The position numbers and the translations under genes are program-made. A model generated the notes under the pieces. That model ran no database searches. It saw only the letters and a program-made list of their open reading frames with translations, and was not told where the DNA came from. 34,207 nucleotides of DNA, from positions 1-34,207 of the forward strand of contig CAMCCC010000022.1 of NCBI GenBank assembly GCA_945873205.1. Reading direction: 5' to 3'. The stretch is from an uncultured bacterium. GTDB lineage: Bacteria > Bacillota > Clostridia > Oscillospirales > Oscillospiraceae. Positions 22,803 through 30,385 of the stretch are shown here, piece after piece. Every line of letters begins with the position of its first letter. The first letter of the stretch is position 1.

Positions 22803-24143
22803 CGACTTTTTAATATAGAAGTCCAGAAGCTGCCGGGCGACCTGCTGGGAAGCGTCGCCCTCCGCCTCCTCGGCTACAACGAAGACAGCCACCTGGGGAT
22901 CTTCATAGGGGGCAAAGCCCATAAACAGGCCCCTACAGGGCACCTGGTCTTCATAGGGGGCATGACTCCCAACCGGGCTTCGGTTGACCATTCCGGCCAC
23001 CTGCCAGGGACAATCCTGCCAGATGTGGGCGTTGTTGTCGTTCATGGACCAGTCATTCAGGGCGGCATACATGCCCTGGTGAATGGCGGCCCAGTTGGCC
23101 TCCAGCAGATCCTTCCATTTTTCCAGAAGTGCGGCCAGCTCTTGCTCTTTCTCACTCATGATGTTGCCGGTGATCTGGGGCTGGCGGGTATAGCGGGTGT
23201 TGCCGTCCCTGTCGGTGATGCTGCCCAGGATGGAGGCGGAGTAACGCAGTCCCTTATTGGCGATAGCGGCGCAGTATTCGGCCATCTGCAAGGGGGTAAA
23301 GGCATTGTCGTTCCGCCCTGCAGCGGCTTCCAGGGTATCCCCGATCCGCCATTCCAGGCCCTCGTCTTTAGCCGTCTGGAGGCTGGCTACCCGGCCAATG
23401 TTCTCGGGCAGCTCTATGCCAGTGGGCTGACCCAGGCCCAGGGCTTCGGTATAAAGGGCGAGCTGGTAGATGCCCAGATCATTGCCCAGGGCATAGAAAT
23501 AACAATCACAGGAATCCCGCAGGGCGGTGGTCATATTCTCATTGCCGTGGGTGAGCTCGCCTGCGGTCCAGATCCAGCAGGCCGGGGCATAGCCATCGGC
23601 TTTATACCGCTCAAAAACCCCTTCACAGCATATCTGATCCTCGGGGGTGATGATGTTTGAATCCAGGGCGGCGATGGCGGTGCAGGGCAGGAACAGGTTC
23701 CTGGGTTGATACGTGCTCAGCAGCGCCCGGTTGCCGCCCTGGCCGTGGCTGGCAATGACCAGAGGCGCCCCGGTTTTCACCTCCACCATCACCACCGCGC
23801 CGCCGCTGTCGCCCAGGGTCTCCGCCAGCAGGGTCTGGGCCTGCTGCTGCAGAGCCAGGTCAATGGTAAGGCTCACGTCATAGCCCGATTGCAGGTAATG
23901 GGCAAAGGCCTCCTCCGCCCCGGTAAGGCCGGCGTACCGGGGCAGGTCAAGGGCTTGGCCGGTTCTGTCCAGCAGGCGGCCGGGTGTGACGGTGGGCGTT
24001 GGGCTGGCAGTTGGTGCCGGTTCCGGACGGGCCGAGACAGCAGGCGACGGCGAAGCAGCAGGAACAGACCGGGTTCCGCAGGCTGGCAAGAGAAGCAAGC
24101 TCAGGGTCAGAAGCAGGGGCAATACATGTTTCATCGCTTTCAT
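22797..24143 (-). CDS. Penicillin-binding-protein-like lipoprotein without catalytic motifs
   Basis: The 448-residue protein has a lipoprotein signal (LLLPAC, cysteine 22), a Pro/Ser/Thr linker to about residue 52 and a transpeptidase-type fold from about 90 to 445. Fold marks are clear: VSLTIDLALQQQAQ, GGAVVMVEVKTGAPL, TEALGLGQPTGIELP and LFMGFAPYEDP. Yet the active-site motifs are gone. SxxK reads NLFL (149-152, in YQPRNLFLPCTAI), SxN reads SCD (211-213) and KTG reads MVN (385-387). The frame is intact over its full length with a good GAGGAGA ribosome site, so this is probably a maintained pseudoenzyme rather than a decaying gene. It may act as a sensor, scaffold or beta-lactam/peptidoglycan-binding protein. 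A terminator follows at 22748. Confidence 0.85.
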   Translation of the reverse strand: MKAMKHVLPLLLTLSLLLLPACGTRSVPAASPSPAVSARPEPAPTASPTPTVTPGRLLDRTGQALDLPRYAGLTGAEEAFAHYLQSGYDVSLTIDLALQQQAQTLLAETLGDSGGAVVMVEVKTGAPLVIASHGQGGNRALLSTYQPRNLFLPCTAIAALDSNIITPEDQICCEGVFERYKADGYAPACWIWTAGELTHGNENMTTALRDSCDCYFYALGNDLGIYQLALYTEALGLGQPTGIELPENIGRVASLQTAKDEGLEWRIGDTLEAAAGRNDNAFTPLQMAEYCAAIANKGLRYSASILGSITDRDGNTRYTRQPQITGNIMSEKEQELAALLEKWKDLLEANWAAIHQGMYAALNDWSMNDNNAHIWQDCPWQVAGMVNRSPVGSHAPYEDQVPCRGLFMGFAPYEDPQVAVFVVAEEAEGDASQQVARQLLDFYIKKST

Positions 24144-24258
24144 GGCGGCATCTCCTCGGTAAATATTTCCTTTGTATGTATAGAGACTGGCCCTCTCCCG
24201 GTATTGTTCCCCGCAGGATGGGAAAGATTTCTGAAGAATTCTTAATCTTCGCTAAAAG

Positions 24259-24288
24259 TACTCCCCGGGGCCGTGACCCCGGGGAGTA
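24259..24288 (-). terminator. Terminator after the DUF1002 gene
   Basis: TACTCCCCGGGG and CCCCGGGGAGTA form a 12-bp perfect stem, with a short ACTTTTAG tail on the minus strand. Confidence 0.75.
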
Positions 24289-24302
24289 GATAAATGCAGT
24301 TT

Positions 24303-25178
24303 TCAGAATCTTGCCATAATATCCTTGATCTTGTCAAAGAAGCCGGAGACGGACTCCACCACTTTCTTTACCCCCTGGACGAAGCCCACCACCTTGGTCT
24401 TGGCGTCGGACACCTTCTGCAGGGTGTTCTGGACGTCCTGCACCCGGGCCTTCAGAGACTCAGCATCCAGGCCCTCCAGAGAGCGGCAGAGCGTCAGCAG
24501 CTGCTCCACCTGGGTGTTGGTCAGGTTCACGTTATAGCGGGAAGCGATCTCACGGATCTCCGCCCGGATCTCATCGTCGCTCATGGTCTGGGTCACGTCC
24601 AGCATCATCTTCAGCTCATTGACGATGGCGGTGGAGTCCATGGAGCCGATCTCGGCAGCCAGTTCCCCGGTGATGGTCAGTTCCTGGGTGCTGACCAGCT
24701 TGGCCAGGTCGTCCAGCTTTTTGCCGGTCATGTCCTCATAGGCCTTATACACGCCGCTGAGGGCCGCGGTACCGCTGACCTCAAAGGGGGCGGCCACGAC
24801 GATGCTGGCGTCGGTGATGCCGGCGGTGGCCAGGGCGCTGATATACATCTCGCCGGTGCACCAATTGATGTTGCTGGTGGTGACGGACATGCCGCTGCCC
24901 GCAGGCAGCAGCTCCACATACACGCAGGAGATGGAGCGGGTGCCGATGAGGCTGTTGTCCACATAGCCCTCCAGATAGGTGCGCTCCTCGGCGTTGGTCA
25001 TTTTCAGTTCGATGGCTTCGCCCCGCCGGATGCCGAACATGCCATAGACGGCCTCCACCTGTTCATCGCTCAGGTCCGCGCCGATGACAGCACGGCTCTG
25101 GTTCACATCGGCATAGGCCGGAACTGCCATGCCGGCCACAAGCAGCAGGGCCAGCAGCAGGGAAAAAATCTTTTTCAT
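24303..25178 (-). CDS. DUF1002 family secreted protein
   Basis: The 291-residue protein starts with a signal peptide (MKKIFSLLLALLLVAGMAVPAYA, cut after AYA), then DVNQSRAVIGADLSDEQVEAVY, typical of the DUF1002 family found in Gram-positive bacteria, with no known activity. SISCVYVELL and NINWCTGEMYISALATAGI follow near residues 77 and 98. The last 60 residues are helical and amphipathic (LQKVSDAKTKVVGFVQGVKK). I chose the ATG at 25178, with AAAGGAGAG upstream; a codon further up at 25202 lacks a ribosome site. It is separated from nagB by a divergent promoter region and followed by its own terminator. Confidence 0.87.
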   Translation of the reverse strand: MKKIFSLLLALLLVAGMAVPAYADVNQSRAVIGADLSDEQVEAVYGMFGIRRGEAIELKMTNAEERTYLEGYVDNSLIGTRSISCVYVELLPAGSGMSVTTSNINWCTGEMYISALATAGITDASIVVAAPFEVSGTAALSGVYKAYEDMTGKKLDDLAKLVSTQELTITGELAAEIGSMDSTAIVNELKMMLDVTQTMSDDEIRAEIREIASRYNVNLTNTQVEQLLTLCRSLEGLDAESLKARVQDVQNTLQKVSDAKTKVVGFVQGVKKVVESVSGFFDKIKDIMARF

Positions 25179-25381
25179 TGTGTCTCTCCTTTCAGGATAC
25201 AAGCTGAGAGAGGCCGAATACCGACCGCTCCCGGTTTATATAAGACGAGCCCAGGGCTCTTTTGTTCCCCGGCATGGTATCACGTTTGGGTCAAGAAATA
25301 AAGGAGAATTTATTAAAATTAAGAATTGCAGCGATTATCTTTCGTTGTCCTGTTATTTCTTGCTATTCTTTCCCCGCGTAC

Positions 25382-25410
25382 TTGACGAAAAAATCAGGAC
25401 ATAATATACT
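25382..25410 (+). promoter_or_regulatory. nagB promoter
   Basis: TTGACG (25382-25387) and TATACT (25405-25410) are 17 bases apart, near consensus, 38 bases before the nagB ATG. Confidence 0.85.
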
Positions 25411-25448
25411 GTTGTCATCTGATTTTTTAATACAGATGGAGGAGAGAT

Positions 25449-26183
25449 ATGAAAGTTATCGTTTGCGACAACTATACAAGCCAGTGCGCCGCCGGCGCGG
25501 ATATCATCGAGAAGATCGTCCGTGAGAAGCCTGATTGCTGCCTGGGCCTGGCCACCGGTTCCAGCCCCATCGGCATGTATCAGGAGCTTTCCCGCCGCTG
25601 CAAGGAGGAAGGGCTGGATTTCAGCAAGGTCAGCACCGTGAACCTGGACGAGTACATCGGCCTGGAGCCCACCCACGACCAGAGCTACCGCTATTTCATG
25701 GACAGCAACCTGTTCGACCACATCAATATCGACAAGGCCAACACCTATGTGGCCAAGGGCACCGGCGACATCAACGCCAACATTGAGGAGTTCCGCGCCG
25801 TCATCGCCCGGAGCGAGGTGGAGCTGCAGGTGCTGGGCGTCGGCGCTGACGGCCACCTGGCCTTCAACGAGCCGGGTCCCAGCCTGTACTGGAGCGCCCA
25901 TAAGGAGACCCTGGACGAGAGCACCATTGACGCCAACGCCCGCTTCTTCGCCAGCCGGGATGAGGTTCCCCGCTACGCTGTCACCATGGGTATCGGCGAG
26001 ATCATGATGGCCAAGCGCCTGCTGATGATCCTCTCCGGCGCCAACAAGGAGGAGGCCGCCCGTCTGCTGCTGATGAGCGACGACGTGACCTGCGCCTGCC
26101 CCGCCACCCTGATGAAGCTGCACCACGACGCCACCGTGCTGATCACTAAGGAACTGGCCGACAAGATCGGTTATCAGGGATAA
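25449..26183 (+). CDS. nagB: Glucosamine-6-phosphate deaminase
   Basis: NagB converts glucosamine 6-phosphate to fructose 6-phosphate and ammonia, the last step of amino-sugar catabolism. The 244-residue length matches the shorter Gram-positive form. It has LATGSSPIGMY near residue 34, the general-base Asp67 in NLDEYIG, and the catalytic set in VGADGHLAFNEPG (Asp134, His136, Glu141), corresponding to Asp141, His143 and Glu148 of the E. coli enzyme. A strong promoter and a GGAGGAG ribosome site precede the ATG. No nagA or transporter gene lies beside it in this window, so it stands alone. Confidence 0.95.
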   Translation: MKVIVCDNYTSQCAAGADIIEKIVREKPDCCLGLATGSSPIGMYQELSRRCKEEGLDFSKVSTVNLDEYIGLEPTHDQSYRYFMDSNLFDHINIDKANTYVAKGTGDINANIEEFRAVIARSEVELQVLGVGADGHLAFNEPGPSLYWSAHKETLDESTIDANARFFASRDEVPRYAVTMGIGEIMMAKRLLMILSGANKEEAARLLLMSDDVTCACPATLMKLHHDATVLITKELADKIGYQG

Positions 26184-26203
26184 ACTTTCCATAGAACGTT
26201 TTG

Positions 26204-26362
26204 AAAGCCTTCCCCTGGAGGGGAAGGTGTCCAGTGCGCACACTGGGCGGATGAGGTGGAAGTCCTGCGTTTTTGACGGAAGCTTCTGCTTTTTCCCGGT
26301 TTTTATTTGCCACCTCATCAGTCAGCCTGCGGCTGCCAGCTTCCCCTCAAGGGGAAGCCTTT
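26204..26362. mobile_element. MITE-like repeat element with GCCTTCCCCT termini
   Basis: A 159-base noncoding element is bounded by AAAGCCTTCCCCT... and its inverse ...AGGGGAAGCCTTT. Each end is itself a small hairpin (CCTTCCCCTGGAGGGGAAGG and CTTCCCCTCAAGGGGAAG), and inner arms GATGAGGTGG (near 26250) and CCACCTCATC (near 26310) also pair, so the whole unit can fold on itself. It carries no ORF. Elements of this look are common between genes in Faecalibacterium-like genomes (from memory). Confidence 0.75.
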
Positions 26363-26416
26363 GCGCAGCAGGACTCGCTGGGGATGCGCTTAAAGCTGGC
26401 TTTTTTGACAAGTTGA

Positions 26417-26447
26417 AGCCCATGCCGGGATATCCCCGGCATGGGCT
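26417..26447. terminator. Terminator between nagB and the lipoprotein gene
   Basis: AGCCCATGCCGGG and CCCGGCATGGGCT form a 13-bp stem, followed on the plus strand by TGTTTTCTTATTTTT; it serves convergent genes. Confidence 0.83.
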
Positions 26448-26459
26448 GTTTTCTTATTT

Positions 26460-26479
26460 TTATGTAAACTATATTATGT
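26460..26479 (+). repeat. TTATGT-N8-TTATGT repeat, copy 3
   Basis: TTATGTAAACTATATTATGT. The second unit again supplies ACA-TAA, the final Thr codon and stop of the minus-strand gene at 26474-27304. Confidence 0.75.
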
Positions 26480-27304
26480 TCCTTCGCTGGTCCAGATGGG
26501 AATATCAAAGCGCAGGCAGACGGATTCGTACTGAGGCTCGATAAAGACGGTGCTTATGTCCGTCAACGTTTCCAGCTCCCAAAGCTGGGCCGGGGTGGCG
26601 GTGAGGAAGCAGATGTAATACTGCTTTTCTTCATAGTCCTCCACGGTTTTCGTGGCCCAGACCTCCGTCTTGAAGCCCTGCTCCGCCAGCAGCTGGGCCA
26701 GCTCCAGCACAAACTGGTTGCGCTCCTCATCCCGCTGGGCCTGAAGCTCCGGGGTGATCTGGTTGCCGATCTCCTGAAGCTGATCTGCAAGCCGGAAGTA
26801 CTCCAGGGGCAGGGCGGATTTCTCCACATTGGGATTGCTGTATTCCCAGGCGCTGGTATCGGCACCGTAGGTATAGCCCTGGAGCTGCCGTCCCTCCCTG
26901 GCCGCCTGCTCAATCTCTTCCAGTTCCATATGAAGGAGTTCATACTGTCCACTTAGTTCATTGCACCGTTTCCCGGCCTCGCCCTCTTTGAAGAAATACT
27001 GCACGGAAAATACCGCCGGTTCCTCCTGAGGCAGGGCCAGGAAGGCTTCATAGTCCTCCTTATGGGCATAGAACCTGCCCCAGTGGGTGAAGTATTCCGA
27101 GAGCCATTTTTCGCCCTCCTCCAGCTCCTGCTGCAGCCGTTCCTCCTGGCTTAGGCGAGACTGCCGCGCCGCCGGGCTGGGGGTGGGTTCCGCCGGGCTT
27201 TCCGTTGCCGGAGGCTCCACCGCGCCGGCAGGTTCCGCCGGCGCTTTGCCGCAGGCGGACAGCAGCAGGCAGAGGGTAAACAGCAATATCAAAATTCTTT
27301 TCAT
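26474..27304 (-). CDS. Lipoprotein of unknown function
   Basis: The 276-residue protein has a lipoprotein signal peptide (LLSACG, cysteine 18), a Pro/Glu/Ala-rich linker to about residue 47 and a mostly helical, acidic middle region (about 50-200, for instance EERLQQELEEGEKWLSEYF) that may form coiled coils. The C-terminal 80 residues look like a small alpha/beta fold (KTEVWATKTVEDYEEKQYYI). I recognise no family. A GAAAGG ribosome site precedes the ATG at 27304. It lies downstream of a terminator that isolates it from the radical-SAM gene, so it is probably a single-gene unit. Confidence 0.8.
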   Translation of the reverse strand: MKRILILLFTLCLLLSACGKAPAEPAGAVEPPATESPAEPTPSPAARQSRLSQEERLQQELEEGEKWLSEYFTHWGRFYAHKEDYEAFLALPQEEPAVFSVQYFFKEGEAGKRCNELSGQYELLHMELEEIEQAAREGRQLQGYTYGADTSAWEYSNPNVEKSALPLEYFRLADQLQEIGNQITPELQAQRDEERNQFVLELAQLLAEQGFKTEVWATKTVEDYEEKQYYICFLTATPAQLWELETLTDISTVFIEPQYESVCLRFDIPIWTSEGT

Positions 27305-27381
27305 GGTTTGGCCGCCTTTCTTTTGTTCTATTTATAATAACGCAGAGAGGTGGCAAAATGTTGCAGGCTTTTGAAAAAAAT

Positions 27382-27410
27382 TAAGCGGCTCTGAAAAACA
27401 GAGCCGCTTA
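27382..27410 (-). terminator. Terminator after the radical-SAM gene
   Basis: TAAGCGGCTCTG and CAGAGCCGCTTA form a 12-bp perfect stem with an A5 loop; the minus strand continues with seven T. Confidence 0.87.
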
Positions 27411-27413
27411 TAT

Positions 27414-27447
27414 TTATGTTAACTAAGTTATGTATATCATTTTATGT
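27414..27447 (+). repeat. TTATGT repeat, copy 4, with three units
   Basis: TTATGT occurs at 27414, 27428 and 27442, exactly 14 bases apart each time. The third unit gives the ACA-TAA that ends the radical-SAM gene on the minus strand. Confidence 0.75.
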
Positions 27448-28272
27448 AAATCTTCTAGCATAGCCACAGCGGCGGCAGAGAGGTTCCAGGGCCTGTCTCT
27501 GGGAGAAGCCGGTATAAATATTCCTGGCTTTTTCGGTTGACATAATGTCAATCAGCTCCTGTTCAAACAGGTTGCCCAGGGGGATGTCCCCCTCATGATC
27601 CAGGCAGCAGGGCACCACGGTGCCGTCCACCAGGACGCCCACCTGGTCCCGCAGACCGTAACAGAAACAGTGCTCTCCCCTGTCCTCTGCCGTCATATCC
27701 GGCCAGTCAAAGCGCTCCCCCGGCTCCAGGTAGACCCGCTCCGCCAGCTTGCGGCTGCGGCGGCTCTCCGGCCAGGGCTTGGGAAAGTGTTGGGCCAGAA
27801 GGGCCTCGATCTCCCCATTCAGGCTGTCCAGCCCGTTCTGGTTCCAGAGCCGCAGGACGCAGAGCTTGCCGGCATCGTTGGCCTTCTCCGCAAAACCGGC
27901 GCAGGCGGAGAGATAGGGGGCCAGTTCTCCCCTATTGTTGGCTTCAAAGGACTGGAGGGAGATGTTCACCTTATGCAATGCCGGGGCAGACAGCAGCAGT
28001 TCCTCCCGCGCCGGCAGCAGAGTGCCGTTGGTGGTGAGGATGACCTTGAAGCCCAGGGCACCGGCATGGGCCAGAAAGGCCCCCAGCTCCGGATGCAGCA
28101 GCGGCTCCCCCATCAGGTGGAAATACAGGTAGTCCGTATGAGGGCGCAGGCGTGCGGAAAGGATTTTGAATTCTTCCAGGCTCATGAAGCGCTTCGCCCG
28201 CCGGGTGCCGGGACAGAAGGCGCAGGCCAGGTTGCAGACATTGGTGATTTCCAGATAGGCTTTTTTCAGCAT
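27442..28272 (-). CDS. Radical SAM/SPASM domain protein
   Basis: The 276-residue protein has the radical-SAM cluster motif CNLACAFC (cysteines 13, 17 and 20), followed by LMGEPLLHPELG near residue 53 and LTTNGTLL near residue 78. A C-terminal SPASM-like region supplies CFCYGL, VVPCCLDHEG and CRRCGY cysteines for a further 4Fe-4S cluster. Such enzymes modify peptides, proteins or small molecules; none of the named subfamilies is evident. No short precursor-peptide gene was found beside it. The ATG at 28272 has an AAGGAA ribosome site. It follows GH2 after 55 bases with a hairpin between, so cotranscription with GH2 is uncertain. Confidence 0.87.
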   Translation of the reverse strand: MLKKAYLEITNVCNLACAFCPGTRRAKRFMSLEEFKILSARLRPHTDYLYFHLMGEPLLHPELGAFLAHAGALGFKVILTTNGTLLPAREELLLSAPALHKVNISLQSFEANNRGELAPYLSACAGFAEKANDAGKLCVLRLWNQNGLDSLNGEIEALLAQHFPKPWPESRRSRKLAERVYLEPGERFDWPDMTAEDRGEHCFCYGLRDQVGVLVDGTVVPCCLDHEGDIPLGNLFEQELIDIMSTEKARNIYTGFSQRQALEPLCRRCGYARRFT

Positions 28273-28292
28273 AAGCGTTCCTTATAAAACTT

Positions 28293-28316
28293 ACGGCGGG
28301 ACAGCTGTCCCGCCGT
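28293..28316. terminator. Perfect 24-base palindrome between GH2 and the radical-SAM gene
   Basis: ACGGCGGGACAG and its exact complement CTGTCCCGCCGT lie without a loop. The minus strand has only AAGTTTTAT after it, so it may be a weak terminator or a protein-binding palindrome. Confidence 0.6.
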
Positions 28317-28327
28317 TATTGTTTTCA

Positions 28328-30022
28328 TCATTCGCCCACATCAATGGCTTTTCGCATCGATTCCGGGGCAATCTTCACCACTTTACGGTCATAAGTCATG
28401 AGACCGTTGAGCTCATCCTCCACATCGCTGAGCTGGGTGTACACGGCGGCGGCCAGGCCCTCCATCTTGGCGGGGCCGATCTGCCTCTGGTACAGCTCCT
28501 CAATGGCGATCTCCAGCTGGGCAGGGGTTTCAAAGTTCTTGTAGCCGAAGTTCTTGTTATTGAAGCAGTGGCCGGACACATGGTGATTGTATCCGCCGAA
28601 CTCACTGAGCAGTACGGCGCGGCCCTTCTTATCGGCCTTGAAGGCGTACTTCCGGAAGTACACATGGCAGCTGACCACCTGGCCCACGCCCTGATCGTGC
28701 CAGCCGGAGGCATGGTCGATGGTGCGGGTGGGGTCGATGGCCCGGACGTAATCATGCATTTTTGCCGCGTTGAACTGGCCCCAGCCCTCATTGAAGGGCA
28801 CCCACATGGCGATGCAGGGGCAGTTATACAGATGGTTCACCATGGCCCCCAGCTCCGCCTTGAACTGAGCCCGGGCCTTGCTGTCACTCCTTCCGAAGAG
28901 CCAGTAGGCCGTATCCCGCAGGTGAATGTTCGTCACCAGGGGTGCGGAGACAATCAAGGGATTGTACTTCCCGCCGCCGCAGGGCATATCCTGCCAGACC
29001 AGCATACCGTAGCGGTCACAATGGTAGTACCAGCGCAGAGGCTCCACCTTGATGTGCTTGCGCAGCATATTGAAGCCCATGGCCTTGGCGGTGCTGATGT
29101 CATGGATCATGGCCTCGTCCGTGGGGGCGGTATAGAGCCCGTCGGGCCAATAGCCCTGATCCAGCAGGCCGTTATGGAAGTAGGGCCGGTTATTCAGGAA
29201 CAGCCGGGGCACGCCCTTCTCGTCCTTCTCCGCGGAGAACTTGCGCATGGCAAAATAGCTCTGCACCAGATCCTCCCCGCAGGTGACGGTGAAGCCGTAG
29301 AGCTTGGGGTTTTCCGGGCACCAGGGTTCAAAGTCCGGCACCGGGATGAGGGCCGGGAGCAGGTAGCTTTGACCGTTAAACTGGGCATAAGCCAGCTCAT
29401 CTCCCACAATCTCCGCAGAGATTTCCACAGCGGCGCTGTCGAAATCCGGGATAATGAGAAGATTCTTGACGTAAGACTCCGGCACGGCTTCCATCCACAC
29501 GGTTTGCCAGATGCCGCTTTGGGGCGTATACCAGATACCGCCCCGCTTAGTGCGCTGCTTGCCCCGGGAGAGGCCGCTTTTCTCCGTATCGTCGGTGACG
29601 CGGACCACAATATCCGCGACGCCGTTTTCGATCAGGTCGGTGATCTCCAGGGTAAAGGGCAGATAGCCGCCCACATGGCTGCCGGCCTGCCGGTCATTGA
29701 CCCAGACGGTGGCCGCCTGGTCCACGGCGCCGAAATGGAGCAGCAGCCGCTTGCCGCTGAACTGCGCCGGGATCAGCACCTGCCGGTGGTACCAGAGGCA
29801 TTCCCCGCTTTTCAGACTGCGGCCTACGCCGGACAGCTCCGCCTCCGGGGAGAAGGGCACAAGGATGCTGCCCTCATATTCCGCCGGCTGCCGGGTGCCG
29901 GCAGTGATGGCATAGTCCCAGGGGCCGTTCAGATTCATCCAGTCGGCCCGGGCCATCTGAGGCCGGGGATACTCCGGCAGGGGCTGGTTCCGATCGACCT
30001 GATCCGTCCAGGGTGTTTTCAT
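28328..30022 (-). CDS. Glycoside hydrolase family 2 protein
   Basis: The 564-residue protein follows the GH2 plan: an N-terminal jelly-roll sugar-binding domain (about 25-185, with LLHFGAVDQAATVWVND and HVGGYLPFTLEITD), a beta-sandwich, and a (beta/alpha)8 catalytic domain from about 275. The expected glutamates are visible: Glu412 in PFNEGWGQ (acid/base) and Glu474 in LSEFGGY (nucleophile). GH2 covers beta-galactosidases, mannosidases, glucuronidases and others, and the specificity cannot be read here. No signal peptide, so it is cytoplasmic. It starts one base after the ybaB stop, with its ribosome site inside ybaB. That puts a sugar hydrolase where recR normally lies. Confidence 0.92.
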   Translation of the reverse strand: MKTPWTDQVDRNQPLPEYPRPQMARADWMNLNGPWDYAITAGTRQPAEYEGSILVPFSPEAELSGVGRSLKSGECLWYHRQVLIPAQFSGKRLLLHFGAVDQAATVWVNDRQAGSHVGGYLPFTLEITDLIENGVADIVVRVTDDTEKSGLSRGKQRTKRGGIWYTPQSGIWQTVWMEAVPESYVKNLLIIPDFDSAAVEISAEIVGDELAYAQFNGQSYLLPALIPVPDFEPWCPENPKLYGFTVTCGEDLVQSYFAMRKFSAEKDEKGVPRLFLNNRPYFHNGLLDQGYWPDGLYTAPTDEAMIHDISTAKAMGFNMLRKHIKVEPLRWYYHCDRYGMLVWQDMPCGGGKYNPLIVSAPLVTNIHLRDTAYWLFGRSDSKARAQFKAELGAMVNHLYNCPCIAMWVPFNEGWGQFNAAKMHDYVRAIDPTRTIDHASGWHDQGVGQVVSCHVYFRKYAFKADKKGRAVLLSEFGGYNHHVSGHCFNNKNFGYKNFETPAQLEIAIEELYQRQIGPAKMEGLAAAVYTQLSDVEDELNGLMTYDRKVVKIAPESMRKAIDVGE

Positions 30023-30023
30023 C

Positions 30024-30365
30024 TCAGAACAGGCCGCCCATGCCGCCCTGCAGCTTGGTCATGGCCTTGCCGGTCTCCTCATCAGCTACCTTCAGCACGC
30101 CGTTGACCGCCGCCAGCACCAGGTCCTGGAGCATTTCCACATCATCCGGGTCCACCACTTCGGGGTCGATGGTGATGCTCTCCAGCTGATGGGTGCCAAC
30201 GATAGTGGCCTTTACCGCGCCGCCGCCGGCCGTGAACTCAAAGCGGGTGCTCTCCAGCTCCTGCTGCATCTTCAGCAGATCCTGCTGCATCTTCTGGGCC
30301 TGTCTCATCATCTGCATCTGGTTGCCGCCGCCGGGGAAGCCACCGCGAAATCCGCCTTTTGCCAT
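30024..30365 (-). CDS. ybaB: YbaB/EbfC family nucleoid-associated protein
   Basis: The 113-residue protein has a Gly-rich start, the long helix NQMQMMRQAQKMQQDLLKMQ and then TAGGGAVKATIVG with SITIDPEVVDPDDVEMLQD, all typical of YbaB/EbfC DNA-binding dimers. It starts 20 bases after the dnaX stop with an AGGAGGA ribosome site, the usual dnaX-ybaB order. In most Firmicutes recR follows; here the next gene is the GH2 hydrolase. Confidence 0.95.
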   Translation of the reverse strand: MAKGGFRGGFPGGGNQMQMMRQAQKMQQDLLKMQQELESTRFEFTAGGGAVKATIVGTHQLESITIDPEVVDPDDVEMLQDLVLAAVNGVLKVADEETGKAMTKLQGGMGGLF

Positions 30366-30385
30366 TGTTTTTTCCTCCTAAATGT

